NCBI GenBank assembly: GCA_012840465.1
Contig: DULJ01000036.1
Location: forward strand, 1 to 40,743
DNA from: Caryophanales bacterium
GTDB lineage: Bacteria; Bacillota; Bacilli; Bacillales; Bacillaceae_J
Length of the DNA: 40,743 bases
Direction: 5' to 3'
Shown here: positions 7,793-15,533 of the stretch, one piece after another
Layout: every line of letters begins with the position of its first letter
Numbering within the stretch: position 1 is the stretch's first letter
Made by a program: the position numbers and the translations under genes
The notes under the pieces: model-generated
The model's database searches: none
What the model was told of the DNA's origin: nothing
The model's input: the letters and a program-made list of their open reading frames with translations, nothing else

Positions 7793-8026
7793 ATGTTTCT
7801 GGGCCCCATTGTTGTAAATGTTTTGGGAATTAAGGTGAACGCCATGGATAGAAATTCATCCATGAACTTAGCACCTTCCCCACGTGTCGACACGTTTTTA
7901 ACATTTAAACAAAACTATGGAAATGGAGAAGAAAACGGCGATTTTGCTTTTGTAAATGTACCGATCAATCTTGTAAATGATATGGACTTTAACGACACTA
8001 ACTCTCAGAAAACAAGCATCGTATAA
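7793..8026 (+). CDS. GerPA/GerPF-like spore protein, copy 3
   Basis: The protein has 77 residues; ATG 7793 lies only 3 nt after the previous stop, with AGAGGGAGGA in the end of the preceding gene, so translation is probably coupled. The sequence opens FLGPIVVNVLGIKVNAMDRN, close to the GPI.V....G.V start of GerPA/GerPF proteins, then has a G/N-rich centre (NYGNGEENGDF) and the acidic DMDFNDTNS end shared with copy 1. It is the last gene before a clear terminator. Confidence 0.72.
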   Translation: MFLGPIVVNVLGIKVNAMDRNSSMNLAPSPRVDTFLTFKQNYGNGEENGDFAFVNVPINLVNDMDFNDTNSQKTSIV

Positions 8027-8047
8027 AACGATATAACCTACCGAAAG

Positions 8048-8081
8048 ATCCCTCAGCCCATTTTGGTGAGTGGATTTTTTT
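8048..8081 (+). terminator. Terminator of the GerP-like cluster
   Basis: The stem ATCC/CTCA (8048-8055) with TGAG/GGAT (8067-8075, one bulged T) is extended by CCA/TGG inside the loop, and runs into seven T residues at 8075-8081. Confidence 0.75.
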
Positions 8082-8252
8082 CTTGTTCGGTACTCTTATC
8101 CTATTACAAAATATAGTAGAAAACCAATGGAGTAAAGTATTGGTGCAATTTCAAAAATTTTGATATATAATAAACTATAACTTTATCACTTATACGCTTT
8201 TTTGCGTTAAAGCGATATACTAACATAATTTTTTAAAAAGGAGTAGTTAATT

Positions 8253-9287
8253 TTGAAAAGACTTAAGTTATTTTTGATGATCACCGCTACTCTTAGCTTA
8301 TTGATGCTAACGGCTTGCGGCGGCGATACAGCTAAGGAACAAGCAAATTCAAATGGCAAAGGCGGGAATGATGGTGATGTGATTACCATTAAAGTAGGTC
8401 ATATCTCACCAGATGGACAAGCCTATGCTATTGGGTTTGACGAATATGCAAAAGCGGTCGAAAAAGCTACAGAAGGTAAAGTTAAATTCGAGATTTTCGG
8501 GAATGGTGCTTTAGGTGGCGAACGTGAATTACTAGAAGGAGTTCAATTAGGTACACTTGATATGAGCTTGATTACAACAGGTGTTGTGACAAACTTTGTG
8601 CCAGAAGTGGCTGTTATTGAATTTCCATTTTTATTTAGAGATTTAGATCATACTTACAAAACATTAGATGGTGAAGTGGGACAAGAACTGTTAGATAAAA
8701 TGTCTGCTGTGAATCTTAAAGGGATTGCTTTTTGGGAAAATGGTCAGCGTCATTTAGCCAACAGCAAGCATCCGGTAAAATCAGTTGCAGACTTAAAAGG
8801 GTTAAAAATGAGAACGATTGAAAGTGAACTGTTATTGGATACGTATAGTGCTTTAGGAACAAATGCAACACCAATGGCATTTCCAGAGGTTTACAGCGGA
8901 TTACAACAAGGAGTTATTGATGGATCAGACTTCTCAACCGGTGTGTACTATACAACAAAGGTGTTCGAGCAATCGAAGCATTTCTCTGAAGTAGGACTTT
9001 ATTATGCTTCGGCTACTTTAGTAATGAATCAAAAGTTATATGAGTCACTACCTGAGGATGTTCAAAAAGTGATCATCGATCTTGGAAAAGAGTATGCACA
9101 GAAAGAGCGTCAAATTAATCAAGACTTAACGGCGGGTTATGAAAAGAACTTGCTTGAAAATGGAGTAGAAATTATTCGTGCAAAAGATATTGATATGGAG
9201 TCATTCCGTCAAGCCGTTCAACCAGTCTATGAAAAGCATGCTGAACGTTATGGGGATTACATTGAAAGAATTCAGAATGTAAAATAA
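8253..9287 (+). CDS. dctP: TRAP dicarboxylate receptor DctP, lipoprotein
   Basis: This is the periplasm-equivalent solute receptor of a DctPQM TRAP importer. The lipoprotein signal ends in LTAC with Cys at residue 22, followed by a G/N/D-rich linker. The mature domain shows DctP family features: IKVGHISPDGQAYAIGFDEY near the start, GNGALGGERELLEGVQLGTL, and LKGLKMRTIES with the arginine that normally pairs with the substrate carboxylate. PEVYSGLQQGVIDGSDF follows. It uses a TTG start at 8253 after AAAAAGGAG. It is followed by a hairpin at 9303-9344 and then dctQ. It is unrelated in family to the TAXI receptor at 2739. A C4-dicarboxylate or similar acid is the expected ligand. Confidence 0.92.
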   Translation: MKRLKLFLMITATLSLLMLTACGGDTAKEQANSNGKGGNDGDVITIKVGHISPDGQAYAIGFDEYAKAVEKATEGKVKFEIFGNGALGGERELLEGVQLGTLDMSLITTGVVTNFVPEVAVIEFPFLFRDLDHTYKTLDGEVGQELLDKMSAVNLKGIAFWENGQRHLANSKHPVKSVADLKGLKMRTIESELLLDTYSALGTNATPMAFPEVYSGLQQGVIDGSDFSTGVYYTTKVFEQSKHFSEVGLYYASATLVMNQKLYESLPEDVQKVIIDLGKEYAQKERQINQDLTAGYEKNLLENGVEIIRAKDIDMESFRQAVQPVYEKHAERYGDYIERIQNVK

Positions 9288-9302
9288 TTGTATTCTAGTT
9301 AT

Positions 9303-9344
9303 AAAAAGGCTTTGGGGGAGGTGTTTTCCCAAGGTCCTTTTTTT
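9303..9344 (+). terminator. Intercistronic attenuator-like hairpin, dctP-dctQ
   Basis: The stem AAAAAGG/TTGGG pairs with CCCAA/CCTTTTT across an internal loop (9303-9316 with 9328-9342), and the 3' arm continues into a run of seven T (9338-9344). It lies inside an operon, so it probably terminates part of the transcripts or protects the dctP mRNA, giving an excess of receptor over membrane subunits. Confidence 0.6.
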
Positions 9345-9371
9345 CACATTTTTTCTGAAAAGGAGATCACA

Positions 9372-9884
9372 ATGAAAATTATCCGTTGGCTGGATGAGAA
9401 TATTGAAAAAGTATTTTTAGTGTTTTTTTCTGTCATTATGGTAGGTGTCATCTTTTTACAAGTGGTCATGAGGCAACTTGATATGTCGCTATCATGGTCA
9501 GAGGAATTAGCTCGTTATTGTTTTATTTGGCTGATCTATATTGGAATCAGTTTTGGCGTCAAAAAACAAACACATGTGAAGATCGATGCCGTCTTGTTTT
9601 TATTAAAGGAAAAAGGGCAGATTGTACTAAATTTTGTAGCTAATCTTTTTTTCATGGCTTTTGCTATCTTTGTTATTATTTATGGATATGAAGTGGCGAA
9701 TCAATTATTACAATTTGGGCAAAGATCTCCTGCTAATCAGATTCCAATGGGGTATGTATATATGGCAACTCCGATTGGTATGGGGCTCACTTTGATTCGT
9801 TTGATTCAGAATCAAATCAAATTAATTCAATCTTTTTTTCGTAAAACTGAGAACAATACTGAGAAAGATGAAATCCATATTTAA
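9372..9884 (+). CDS. dctQ: TRAP small membrane subunit DctQ
   Basis: This is a 170-residue, four-helix membrane protein, the standard DctQ size. The start is ATG 9372 with AAAGGAGA 6-12 nt upstream; the in-frame TTG at 9288 would place the hairpin inside the gene and has no ribosome site. Family features include an N-terminal amphipathic MKIIRWLDENIEKVFLVFF, the conserved WSEELARYCFIWLIYIGISF and a C-terminal PMGYVYMATPIG. It bridges receptor and DctM in the TRAP complex. dctM starts 24 nt later. Confidence 0.9.
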   Translation: MKIIRWLDENIEKVFLVFFSVIMVGVIFLQVVMRQLDMSLSWSEELARYCFIWLIYIGISFGVKKQTHVKIDAVLFLLKEKGQIVLNFVANLFFMAFAIFVIIYGYEVANQLLQFGQRSPANQIPMGYVYMATPIGMGLTLIRLIQNQIKLIQSFFRKTENNTEKDEIHI

Positions 9885-9908
9885 GGATCGTGAGAGGAGG
9901 GTATTATT

Positions 9909-11177
9909 ATGACTACAGCTGTCTTGTTCGGTAGCTTTGCAATATTATTAATTTTGAGTGTTCCTATTGGTATTGCAATAGGGGTAGCTACACTAATAAC
10001 AATTATCTATTCTGGAAGTTTACCGCTTGCATTTTTAGCTAAGGAATTAGTAACATCTGTTGATTCATTTCCATTGATGGCTGTTCCCTTCTTCATTCTA
10101 GCAGGAGAAATTATGGGTAAAGGCGGGATATCACAAAGATTATTTGGTGTTGCCGGTGCCTTAGTGGGAAATAAAACAGGAGGATTAGCGATTGCAACCA
10201 TTATTACCTGTATGTTCTTTGCCGCTATTTCCGGTTCTGGTCCTGCTACAGTTGCGGCAATCGGTGGTGTTATGATTCCTGCGATGGTTCAGGCGGGCTA
10301 TGATCGCAGGTTTGCAACAGCCACTGTGGCGGCGGCAGGTTCTATCGGAATTATCATTCCACCAAGTATCCCAATGGTCATGTATGGAGTGACGGCCAGC
10401 GTATCCGTTGGGGACTTATTCATTTCGGGGATCATTCCTGGCATTTTAATTGGTGGTGCGATGATGGTTTGGGCTTGGTATTACTCGAAGAAAATGGGGT
10501 ATAAGGGATTAGAGGAAAAGACATCGCTGAAGAATATTGTTAAATCGATTTGGGATGCGAAATGGGCTTTATTGATTCCAGTTATTATTTTAGGTGGTAT
10601 ATATGGAGGAATTTTCACACCAACGGAGGCAGCTGTTGTTGCAGTGGTGTATGGTCTTTTTGCCGCTATGGTTTTATATCGTGAGTTGTCGTTCAAAGAA
10701 TTACCTAAAGTGATTTATGATTCCGCACTTACGACGGCCTCTGTTTTAATCATTGTCGGTGCTGCGAATGCATTTGGAAAGTTGCTGACACTCGAACAGA
10801 TTCCTACTAAAATTGCGAATGGTTTAATTAGCTTTTCTAGCAACCCAACGGTCATCATTCTACTTATTACAGTATTACTATTGATTGTCGGAATGTTTAT
10901 GGATCCCCTTGCTGCGATTATTATTTTAACGCCTATCCTGTTGCCAATCGTGACTCAAGTAGGCTATGATCCTGTTCATTTTGGGGCTTTAATGGTCATA
11001 AACCTAGCCGTTGGATATTTTACACCACCAGTAGGAGTCAACTTGTTTGTTGGATCCAGTATATCGGGTGTACCGATGGGGCCACTATCCAAAGCTGTAT
11101 TTCCTTATGTGCTTTCGATGATTATTATTCTGTTGCTGGTGACCTTTATCCCACAACTTGCATTATGGTTAGTTTAA
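9909..11177 (+). CDS. dctM: TRAP large membrane subunit DctM
   Basis: This 422-residue transport subunit carries the substrate path, driven by a sodium gradient. Typical DctM stretches are visible: VDSFPLMAVPFFILAGEIMG, ISGSGPATVAAIGGVMIPAM, AAGSIGIIIPPSIPMVMYG, and late in the protein FMDPLAAIIILTPILLP and YFTPPVGVNLFVG. The start is ATG 9909 after GAGAGGAGGG. It is the last gene of dctPQM, closed by a terminator. No DctS/DctR-type sensor is adjacent, so its control lies elsewhere or at the dctP promoter. Confidence 0.93.
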   Translation: MTTAVLFGSFAILLILSVPIGIAIGVATLITIIYSGSLPLAFLAKELVTSVDSFPLMAVPFFILAGEIMGKGGISQRLFGVAGALVGNKTGGLAIATIITCMFFAAISGSGPATVAAIGGVMIPAMVQAGYDRRFATATVAAAGSIGIIIPPSIPMVMYGVTASVSVGDLFISGIIPGILIGGAMMVWAWYYSKKMGYKGLEEKTSLKNIVKSIWDAKWALLIPVIILGGIYGGIFTPTEAAVVAVVYGLFAAMVLYRELSFKELPKVIYDSALTTASVLIIVGAANAFGKLLTLEQIPTKIANGLISFSSNPTVIILLITVLLLIVGMFMDPLAAIIILTPILLPIVTQVGYDPVHFGALMVINLAVGYFTPPVGVNLFVGSSISGVPMGPLSKAVFPYVLSMIIILLLVTFIPQLALWLV

Positions 11178-11196
11178 TGGGACACGGGGTTTTTTT

Positions 11197-11224
11197 AAAG
11201 GCGTGGGTATTAACCACGCCTTTT
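11197..11224. terminator. Bidirectional terminator between dctM and the YjzC-like gene
   Basis: A 10-bp stem AAAGGCGTGG/CCACGCCTTT (11197-11206 with 11214-11223) has T runs on both strands (TTTTTT upstream on the other side at 11190-11196 reads as a run of A). It serves the convergent genes on both sides. Confidence 0.8.
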
Positions 11225-11248
11225 AGCCTTGTAACAATTCTATAGATT

Positions 11249-11548
11249 CTATTGTTCGTGGGTCCAAGTGATTGATTGACCTGTCTTCGGACAAGATGGG
11301 AACTTTTCTCCTTGTTGAAGTACCACATGTTCACCATCCGTGTCGATATAATGACCCGACTCCATAACTGTTTCTCCAGTTTGATGCACATGGCTTGCAT
11401 GGGTCCAAGTTGTAGCCTTCCCTGTATTAGGGCAATTCGGAAAAGTATTGCCTTGACTAAGTTCTTGTCTAGTTCCGCCCGCATCCATATATTGCCCTGA
11501 TTCCATTACAGTCTCCCCTGAATGGTGTTGATCAGAAAAGTGAGCCAT
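11249..11548 (-). CDS. Tandem-duplicated YjzC-like small protein
   Basis: The protein has 99 residues from ATG 11548, which has a strong AAGGAGGA; the longer start at 11575 contains this site and is rejected. It consists of two copies of a roughly 43-residue unit: [16 protein letters not shown]...[15 protein letters not shown] and [16 protein letters not shown]...[15 protein letters not shown]. Each unit carries one Cys in a FPxCPxTG loop and a terminal TWTH. Single-unit relatives in Bacillus (YjzC-like, about 55-60 residues) are of unknown function. The linker between units is His-rich (HASHVHQ). A metal- or redox-linked role is possible given the paired Cys and His but is not shown. Confidence 0.65.
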   Translation of the reverse strand: MAHFSDQHHSGETVMESGQYMDAGGTRQELSQGNTFPNCPNTGKATTWTHASHVHQTGETVMESGHYIDTDGEHVVLQQGEKFPSCPKTGQSITWTHEQ

Positions 11549-11606
11549 AAGCAATTCCTCCTTGTAATTGGTCAAACACTAATTATTTTTTCCCTAAACA
11601 ACAAAA

Positions 11607-12488
11607 CTATACACTAACTGGGACGAAGGGGCGGGAACTCTGGCCTTTATTAGGTGATTTTGAAACCTGCATCATAATTTTGGTAACGTATTCTTCTTTG
11701 TAATTTTTTACAACGGTATCATAAATATATTCTTCAAAAACATAATCTCCTAAGTCTAAATCTAAACGTTCCATCTCTGTTAGAAGTTTCCTATATGTAT
11801 TGTGTATTGTTTTATCATCACCAATATGATATCCAATGAGGAAATCACCGCTGACAGCTGTGAAATATGGATAACCTTCCTTGGGTTCCTTGGCATGTGG
11901 TTGCTCAATGTATAAATAGCTATATTTAGAGAATTCTCCTTTTACAATTTGCTCCCGTTTTGTAATCCCCCCTATGGGATATCCTGTATCAAGTTGTGAT
12001 TCGTTCAATTCACCAATAAATTCTGTAATCACCTTGACAAATTCTTCAGCAGTAATATTTTCAATGTTTCTGCTTAAATAAAGGGTAGATTCTGGTAAAT
12101 GTTCAAGTGTAATTTGTTGAAAATCAAGTTGGGAGGCTTCTTTCATTAATGCTATTTTTGTCTCAATAAGTTTTTCCTTCATTTCAATTTCTTGGCGCTT
12201 TTTCACAATCTCTTCTTTTTTCTGATACATCAAGGTTAAAAAACTTTCAGGAGATTTATTTTGCGTATATTGTTGAATATCATTTAGCGACATACTAAGA
12301 TCTTTTAATAAATCAATAACATAGTATAGCTCTATTTGATTGATTGAATAGAAACGGTACCCTTTTTCATTTTTAAATATCGGGGACAACAGACCAATTT
12401 GATCGTAATAAAAGAGTGTCTGTTTGTTCACTTTGCAAAGCTTTGCGAATTCGCCTGTGGTTAGATATTTTACATTTTTGTTATTCAT
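11607..12488 (-). CDS. MerR-family regulator, BmrR/BltR-like
   Basis: This is a 293-residue transcription activator. The N-terminal MerR winged helix is clear (YLTTGEFAKLCKVNKQTLFY, YDQIGLLSP, KGYRFYS), followed by a long coiled coil (about residues 85-130, rich in E/K) and a C-terminal domain of the GyrI-like/BmrR ligand-binding type ending in NYKEEYVTKIMMQVSKS. It is divergent from an MFS efflux pump, with a 19-bp-spacer promoter carrying a dyad between them, exactly the arrangement of bmrR/bmr and bltR/blt. It probably binds a lipophilic or cationic compound and untwists that promoter. Cys17 and other residues do not form a metal-binding MerR set. Confidence 0.88.
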   Translation of the reverse strand: MNNKNVKYLTTGEFAKLCKVNKQTLFYYDQIGLLSPIFKNEKGYRFYSINQIELYYVIDLLKDLSMSLNDIQQYTQNKSPESFLTLMYQKKEEIVKKRQEIEMKEKLIETKIALMKEASQLDFQQITLEHLPESTLYLSRNIENITAEEFVKVITEFIGELNESQLDTGYPIGGITKREQIVKGEFSKYSYLYIEQPHAKEPKEGYPYFTAVSGDFLIGYHIGDDKTIHNTYRKLLTEMERLDLDLGDYVFEEYIYDTVVKNYKEEYVTKIMMQVSKSPNKGQSSRPFVPVSV

Positions 12489-12503
12489 TTTTTGTCATCC
12501 CCC

Positions 12504-12534
12504 TTGACTATATAGTTACTATATACACTAGGAT
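12504..12534 (+). promoter_or_regulatory. MerR-type promoter with 19-bp spacer and central dyad
   Basis: The -35 TTGACT (12504-12509) and -10 TAGGAT (12529-12534) are separated by 19 bp, too long for RNA polymerase without a MerR activator. A perfect dyad TATATAGT-T-ACTATATA (12509-12525) lies between them, nearly centred in the spacer. It drives the MFS gene and lies 16 nt from the merR start codon, so the regulator probably represses itself as well. Confidence 0.75.
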
Positions 12535-12596
12535 AAAAAAGAAATCAAATAAACAAATTTTTTTGTCCATTTGTTTTGTTTAGGAGAATGTAGAAA

Positions 12597-13787
12597 ATGA
12601 AGTCTTATAAAATTACCTTAAGCTTATTATTAATGAATTTATTTATAGCTTTTTTGGGAATTGGTCTTGTAATTCCAGTATTACCAACGCTGATGAATGA
12701 ATTAAGTATAAATGGAAAGACAATGGGTTATCTTACAGCTGCTTTCGCCTTTGCACAATTGATTGTTTCGCCATTTGCTGGGAAAGCGGTAGACAAATTT
12801 GGAAGAAAGATTATGATCGTACTTGGTTTATTTATTTTTGGTCTATCAGAATTTTTGTTTGGGCTTGGGAAAGAAATCGAAGTGTTATTTATTTCTCGTA
12901 TTTTAGGTGGAGTAAGTGCTGCCTTCATTATGCCAGCTGTTACTGCCTTTATTGCAGACATTACAACATTTGAAACTCGCCCAAAAGCTTTAGGCTATAT
13001 GTCAGCTGCCATTAGTACAGGATTTATTATTGGTCCAGGTATCGGCGGATTTTTAGCGGAATTCGGAACACGGACACCCTTCTTCTTTGCAGGTGCCCTA
13101 GGCACATTAGCTGCAATATTAACTATTATTCTTATTTCTGAGCCAGATCGGTCAAAAGAAATTCATGAACAATCCTCAGAAGAAATGAATGGTTTCAGAC
13201 GAATTTTTGAACCGAAATATTTCGTTGCGTTTATTTTAATTTTTATTGCCTCATTAGGGTTGGCAGCCTTTGAATCGTTCTTTAGTTTATTTGTGGATCA
13301 TAAGTATAAATTTACACCGGCCGGTATCGCCATTGTTATTACAGGGGGTGCCATTGTTGGTGCCATTGCGCAAGTTATGCTTTTTGATAAGCTGACTAGA
13401 ATTTGGGGTGAAATTAAACTGATTCGGTTCAGCTTACTCTTATCGGCCGTACTTGTTTTTCTAATGACCGTTGTTCATTCATATTCCTCAATTTTACTTG
13501 TTACTTTTCTCGTTTTTGTAGGTTTTGATTTATTCCGACCAGCTGTTACTACTTATCTTTCGAATAACGCCGGGAATGAACAGGGTTTCGTTGGTGGAAT
13601 GAATTCTATGTTTACAAGTTTAGCGAATATTAGCGGACCCATTATTGGAGGGATATTATTCGATGTAGATATTGATTATCCTTACTATTTTGCAACGGTA
13701 GTACTAGCTTTAGGCTTTATCTTAACTTTATTTTGGAAGAAGCAAGCAAAGCCTATCAACGAAGTGAAGGTTAGTGTAGCAAATTAA
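12597..13787 (+). CDS. MFS multidrug efflux transporter, Bmr/NorA-like
   Basis: This is a 396-residue, 12-helix proton-driven exporter. The major facilitator motif A appears between helices 2 and 3 (GKAVDKFGRKIMIVLG), and the antiporter motif C in helix 5 (ISTGFIIGPGIGGFLAEFG), the signature of drug/proton antiporters. Size and sequence style match Bmr, Blt and NorA. The start is ATG 12597 after TAGGAGA. The adjacent divergent MerR regulator and MerR-type promoter indicate induction by a toxic compound. The substrate range cannot be told from sequence; a TetA-like single-drug pump is the alternative. Confidence 0.9.
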   Translation: MKSYKITLSLLLMNLFIAFLGIGLVIPVLPTLMNELSINGKTMGYLTAAFAFAQLIVSPFAGKAVDKFGRKIMIVLGLFIFGLSEFLFGLGKEIEVLFISRILGGVSAAFIMPAVTAFIADITTFETRPKALGYMSAAISTGFIIGPGIGGFLAEFGTRTPFFFAGALGTLAAILTIILISEPDRSKEIHEQSSEEMNGFRRIFEPKYFVAFILIFIASLGLAAFESFFSLFVDHKYKFTPAGIAIVITGGAIVGAIAQVMLFDKLTRIWGEIKLIRFSLLLSAVLVFLMTVVHSYSSILLVTFLVFVGFDLFRPAVTTYLSNNAGNEQGFVGGMNSMFTSLANISGPIIGGILFDVDIDYPYYFATVVLALGFILTLFWKKQAKPINEVKVSVAN

Positions 13788-13867
13788 GTAGGTTGCAATC
13801 CGAGTAAATATTACTAAAAAAATTTGCAATTTGTAGGAATATGTTGGAAAATAATGAGGCATTTCTG

Positions 13868-13897
13868 TTGTCAGAAGGAGGGGCGAACTGATATAAT
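13868..13897 (+). promoter_or_regulatory. Sigma-A promoter for the FMN riboswitch/ribU
   Basis: The -35 TTGTCA (13868-13873), an 18-nt spacer and a perfect -10 TATAAT (13892-13897) place the start near 13904, just ahead of the aptamer. Confidence 0.7.
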
Positions 13898-13919
13898 AGA
13901 TTTAATTAAATATCGATCA

Positions 13920-14046
13920 ATCTTCAGGGCAGGGTGAAATTCCCGACCGGCGGTATTGAAATGTTAATTTCTAAGCCCGCGAGCCTTTTTTAGGCACGAT
14001 TTGGTGAGATTCCAAAGCCGACAGTACAGTCTGGATGGGAGAAGAT
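13920..14046 (+). ncRNA. FMN riboswitch (RFN element)
   Basis: All RFN landmarks are present: the P1 strands ATCTTC (13920-13925) and GAAGAT (14041-14046), the core GGGCAGGGTGAAATTCCCGA followed by CCGGCGG, then GCCCGCGAGC, GATTTGGTGAGATTCCAAAG and CCGACAGT. It binds FMN and controls ribU. The 3' segment TGGGAGA (14036-14042) is fully complementary to TCTCCCA (14111-14117) in the terminator, giving the antiterminator when FMN is absent. Confidence 0.96.
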
Positions 14047-14113
14047 GGAGGTATAGCGTTTATGTCTTTTTAAGATTGAATAAACGTTTGTTTGCCTATA
14101 TATTTAACATTCT

Positions 14114-14139
14114 CCCACTCGTAGTTTGAGTGGGTTTTT
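14114..14139 (+). terminator. FMN-riboswitch terminator
   Basis: CCCACTC (14114-14120) pairs with GAGTGGG (14128-14134), followed by TTTTT. Formation competes with pairing of TCTCCCA to TGGGAGA in the aptamer 3' strand, so FMN binding should cause termination before ribU. Confidence 0.88.
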
Positions 14140-14198
14140 ATTTGGGCAAAATCTCTTTCTGTTGGTTGGGTCGAGTAAAAGGGAGAGACAAAAGTCAA

Positions 14199-14786
14199 AT
14201 GAACAAAAGTAGTCAAAAGATTCGTCAAACCGTAACCGTATCAGTTTTATCAACCATTGCTTACTTGCTTATGATGCTTAACTTTCCGTTGCCAGGGTTG
14301 CCACCCTTTTTAAAAATTGATTTTAGTGAAGTGCCGGTATTGTTGGCAGCGGTCGTATTTGGACCGGTTGCCGGAATTACCGTTGAAGCGATCAAAAACA
14401 TTTTACACTACATCATTGAAGGTGCAATGACAGGAGTACCAATTGACCAAGCAGCAAATTTCCTGGCAGGATTGTTATTTATTTTACCCGTATCATTTTT
14501 ATATAAAAAGATACGCTCTACAAAGGGCTTAACAATCGGGCTTGTAGTTGGTACGATCACAATGACAGTAATGATGAGTGTCCTTAATTATTTCGTCATT
14601 CTTCCAGCTTATACTTTCTTCATGGATTTTCCAGCAATGTCTGGTGCCGAAGCAAAAGGATTAATCGTCGCTGGAATTATGCCTTTTAATTTGATCAAAG
14701 GAATTGTAGTAACTTTATTATTTATCGTTTTATTCTCAAGATTAAAGCCTTGGGTACGAAATTACGAGAAAACGATGGCAGCTTAA
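14199..14786 (+). CDS. ribU: Riboflavin ECF transporter S component RibU
   Basis: This is the membrane substrate-binding subunit for riboflavin uptake, which works with the shared EcfA/A'/T module encoded elsewhere. The protein has 195 residues and about six helices, and the family pattern is plain: FPLPGLPPFLKIDFSEVPVL, AVVFGPVAGITVEAIKNILH and GMTGVP-like GAMTGVPIDQ. I chose ATG 14199 because AAAAGGGAGAG lies upstream; the longer TTG start at 14130 falls inside the terminator hairpin. Expression is under the FMN riboswitch, so uptake stops when flavin is sufficient. This is the YpaA arrangement known in B. subtilis. Confidence 0.95.
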   Translation: MNKSSQKIRQTVTVSVLSTIAYLLMMLNFPLPGLPPFLKIDFSEVPVLLAAVVFGPVAGITVEAIKNILHYIIEGAMTGVPIDQAANFLAGLLFILPVSFLYKKIRSTKGLTIGLVVGTITMTVMMSVLNYFVILPAYTFFMDFPAMSGAEAKGLIVAGIMPFNLIKGIVVTLLFIVLFSRLKPWVRNYEKTMAA

Positions 14787-14793
14787 TATATCA

Positions 14794-14831
14794 AAAAAGG
14801 CGGACGCTACTATGCAGGGCCCGCCTTTTTA
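14794..14831. terminator. Bidirectional terminator between ribU and the Ktr genes
   Basis: A ten-pair stem AAAAAGGCGG (14794-14803)/CCGCCTTTTT (14821-14830) has A and T tails on both sides and serves convergent ribU and the Ktr operon. Confidence 0.8.
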
Positions 14832-14850
14832 TTTGGTGATAGTAGCCTTC

Positions 14851-15507
14851 TTACACTATTTTGGAGAATTTTGCTAAATCAACTCTATCACCGATTACGA
14901 CTAATAGATCACCTGCATGTATAATCTGATCTGGGGAAGGGGACACGATGACCTCGCCTTCGCTGATAATGGCAATAACACTTACCTTGTATTTGGCACG
15001 AATATCGAGCTGACGTATACTCTTTTCAGCCATTTTTGAAGGGATCATAACTTCCTCAATATTATATTTTTGTGACAGTTCAATGTAGTTCAACATATTT
15101 GGTGAGAGCAGTTGATTGGCAACGCGTTCACCCATATCTCTTTCCGGAAAAACAAGCCAATCCACACCGATTTTCTCCAAAACATGTCCATGACGTTTTC
15201 CTTGACACTTTGCTATCACTTTATTTACTCCAAGATCTTTAAGGAGCATACAGGTTAAGATGCTGGACTGTATATCATTCCCTATGGCAACTATAACAAC
15301 ATCAAAATTATGAATTTCGATTGATATAAGTGCTTTTTCTTCCGTTGTATCTGCAACTAACCCATGGGTGATATATTTTTCAGCATCTTCAACGCGCTCT
15401 TCATTTACATCAATACCTAATACCTCTTGTCCGGCTTCGTATAGTCTTCTGGCCACACTAGTTCCAAATCTACCTAAACCAATTACAGCATATTGTTTTT
15501 TTGCCAT
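14851..15507 (-). CDS. Ktr potassium channel regulatory subunit (KtrA/KtrC type)
   Basis: This is a 218-residue cytoplasmic RCK protein that gates the KtrB/D channel. The N-terminal Rossmann nucleotide site is clear (YAVIGLGRFGTSVARRL, then Asp34 in GIDVNEERV), and a C-terminal TrkA-C domain follows (about 135-218, with IRAKYKVSVIAII and GDLLVVIGDR). TrkA-C domains of this family bind c-di-AMP, which fits the c-di-AMP riboswitch ahead of the operon. It starts 26 nt after the membrane subunit ends. Sequence does not let me decide between KtrA and KtrC, so no symbol is given. Confidence 0.9.
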   Translation of the reverse strand: MAKKQYAVIGLGRFGTSVARRLYEAGQEVLGIDVNEERVEDAEKYITHGLVADTTEEKALISIEIHNFDVVIVAIGNDIQSSILTCMLLKDLGVNKVIAKCQGKRHGHVLEKIGVDWLVFPERDMGERVANQLLSPNMLNYIELSQKYNIEEVMIPSKMAEKSIRQLDIRAKYKVSVIAIISEGEVIVSPSPDQIIHAGDLLVVIGDRVDLAKFSKIV

Positions 15508-15533
15508 TTCCCTTTCACGTCCTTATTTTCTAA

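Noticed and set aside
8140-8171. Sigma-A promoter for dctP (TTGGTG / TATAAT)
   Set aside because: The spacer is 18 or 20 nt depending on the -10 chosen and the -35 is poor. A promoter must be near, but this one is not supported well enough.
9288-9371. Longer TTG start for dctQ
   Set aside because: It would translate through the T-rich hairpin and has no ribosome site; ATG 9372 has AAAGGAGA.
11276-11500. Plus-strand frame over the YjzC-like gene
   Set aside because: It lies opposite a duplicated gene with a clear ribosome site and has no site of its own.
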